Part shown: positions 5,085-6,154 of the stretch, in pieces | How positions within the stretch are numbered: the stretch's first letter is position 1 | How the letters are laid out: every line of letters begins with the position of its first letter | Source of the DNA: Chloroflexota bacterium | GTDB taxonomy: Bacteria; Chloroflexota; Dehalococcoidia; DSTF01; JACRBR01 | Direction: 5' to 3' | Assembly: GCA_021813085.1 (NCBI GenBank) | Contig: JAKAMA010000160.1 | Coordinates: 1 to 6,154, forward strand | Length of the DNA stretch: 6,154 bases | Position numbers and translations under genes: made by a program | Notes under the pieces: generated by a model | Seen by the model: only the letters and a program-made list of their open reading frames with translations | The model's database searches: none | Told to the model about the DNA's origin: nothing

Positions 5085-6154
5085 CTACGCCAGCGCCGGC
5101 AGCGCCGCGATCCGCCGCAGGCCCTCGTCGACGCGGTCGTCGGGCAGCGTCAGCGAGAGGCGCACGTAGCCCTCGCCGTGCGGGCCGTAGCCGTTGCCCG
5201 GCGTCACGATCACCGCCGCCTCGTCCAGCAGCCGCTCGGCGAAGCCGGCCGAGGTCATGCCGTCTGGCACCTTCGCCCAGACGTAGAGGCTCGCCCTCGG
5301 CGGCGTCACGCGCAGCCCGAGCCCGCGAAGCGCCTCGACGACGCGGTCGCGCCGCCGCTGGTAGACGGCGTTGTGCGCCGCGATGCAGTCCTGCGGCCCC
5401 TCCAGCGCGGCGATCGCCATCCGCTGCACCGCCTGCGCGACGCCGGAGTCGATGTTCGACTTCACGCGCATCAGCGCGTCGATGACCCGCGCGTTTCCGG
5501 CGGCCATGCCGATGCGCCAGCCCGTCATGTTGTAGCTCTTCGACAACGAGTGGAACTCGATGCCGACCTCCGCCGCGCCCTTCGCCTGCAGGAAGCTCAC
5601 CGGGCGGTAGCCGTCGTACGCCACCTCGCTGTACGGCCCGTCGTGGCAGATGGCGATGCCGTGCCGTTTCGCGAAGTGCACCGCGCGCTCGAAGAAGTCG
5701 AGATCCGCGACCGCGCCCGTCGGGTTGTTCGGGTAGTTGAGCCAGAGCAGCTTCGCGCGGCTCGCCACGTCCTGCGGCACGGCGTCGAGGTCCGGCAGGA
5801 AGCCGCGCTCTTCGAGCAGCGGCAGCGGGTACGACGTACCGCCAGCGAACATCGTGCCGATCTCGTACACCGGGTACGACGGGTCCGGCACGAGCGCGAC
5901 ATCGCCGGGGTCGATGAAGCAGAGCGCAACGTGGCCGATGCCCTCCTTCGAACCGATCAGCGACAGCACCTCGCGGTCGGGGTCGAGCGCGACGCCGAAG
6001 CGGCGGTCGTACCACTGCGAGACGGCGCGCCGGAACTCCGGCAGCCCTTCCGTCTCCGGGTAGCGATGGTTCGCCGGCTCGCGCGCCGCCTCGCACAGCG
6101 CGTCGACGATGTGCGGCGGCGTCGGCAGGTCGGGGTCGCCGATGCCGAACGAGA
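5085..6154 (-). CDS. dapL: LL-diaminopimelate aminotransferase-like (partial, N-terminus off window)
   Basis: This is a class I/II PLP-dependent aminotransferase. The frame stays open to the right edge, giving 355 visible residues; a GTG at 5969 is an internal valine and not the start. About 30 N-terminal residues are missing, judging from the usual length near 385-390. Visible residues show [11 protein letters not shown] at 3-13, GSKEGI at 67-72, NNPTG at 142-146, CHDGPYSEV at 169-177 (Asp171 and Tyr174 contact PLP), and [14 protein letters not shown] at 202-215 with the PLP-binding Lys205. YVRLSL near 329-334 carries the carboxylate-binding Arg331. GSKEGI together with the [11 protein letters not shown] start is typical of the DapL clade, which converts tetrahydrodipicolinate directly to LL-2,6-diaminopimelate for lysine and peptidoglycan synthesis. 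No other lysine gene is visible here to confirm the substrate; another aminotransferase activity remains possible. It is the upstream gene of a likely operon with DUF2283. Confidence 0.9.
   Translation of the reverse strand, partial: SFGIGDPDLPTPPHIVDALCEAAREPANHRYPETEGLPEFRRAVSQWYDRRFGVALDPDREVLSLIGSKEGIGHVALCFIDPGDVALVPDPSYPVYEIGTMFAGGTSYPLPLLEERGFLPDLDAVPQDVASRAKLLWLNYPNNPTGAVADLDFFERAVHFAKRHGIAICHDGPYSEVAYDGYRPVSFLQAKGAAEVGIEFHSLSKSYNMTGWRIGMAAGNARVIDALMRVKSNIDSGVAQAVQRMAIAALEGPQDCIAAHNAVYQRRRDRVVEALRGLGLRVTPPRASLYVWAKVPDGMTSAGFAERLLDEAAVIVTPGNGYGPHGEGYVRLSLTLPDDRVDEGLRRIAALPALA

Noticed and set aside
5967..5969. GTG as the aminotransferase start
   Set aside because: The upstream 61 residues include [11 protein letters not shown] and a normal N-terminal domain sequence, so this codon is internal.
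4969..6096. Second minus-strand frame overlapping the aminotransferase
   Set aside because: It is a shifted reading of the aminotransferase and contains none of its catalytic motifs.

Overview
This is a GC-rich (by eye close to 70 %) bacterial chromosomal window with six protein-coding genes, five of them on the minus strand. Lineage is inferred. The Thr/Pro-rich tail on an exported protein, a DapL-type aminotransferase, and short GC-rich palindromes carrying GTAGGGNCG between genes together suggest a member of the Chloroflexota (Dehalococcoidia- or Thermomicrobia-like). No rRNA or marker gene is present to prove it.

Layout from left to right. Bases 1-162 are non-coding and packed with palindromes and a direct repeat. 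Bases 163-1341 (minus) encode a Tat-exported, probably TIM-barrel, glycosidase-like protein ending in a 76-residue Thr/Pro/Ala tail. Bases 1566-2567 (minus) encode a cytosolic protein with three QW-like repeats, indicating an alpha/alpha-toroid fold. A 166-bp divergent region holds a clear sigma70-type promoter for the plus-strand gene at 2734-3279, a small acidic zinc-ribbon protein of unknown function. That gene converges on hflX (3376-4563, minus), and a GTAGGGNCG palindrome lies between the two stop codons. Upstream of hflX is a non-coding gap of about 250 bp with another, different hairpin. Next come a DUF2283 protein (4833-5072, minus) and, 12 bp upstream of it, a DapL-type aminotransferase (5085 to the right edge, minus), whose N-terminus lies outside the window.

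The genes do not form one pathway. The only probable operon is the aminotransferase with the DUF2283 gene. The aminotransferase points to lysine/peptidoglycan precursor synthesis, HflX to ribosome rescue, and the Tat protein to cell-surface or carbohydrate work. Two genes (the toroid protein and the zinc-ribbon protein) have no function I can name. No gap without a gene exceeds 300 bases.

I found no evidence for a new multi-gene system, CRISPR array, transposon, prophage or RNA gene. The points most worth a second look are the GTAGGGNCG palindrome family, the apparent non-canonical ATC start of hflX, the two uncharacterised proteins, and the perfect inverted repeat upstream of the exported protein.
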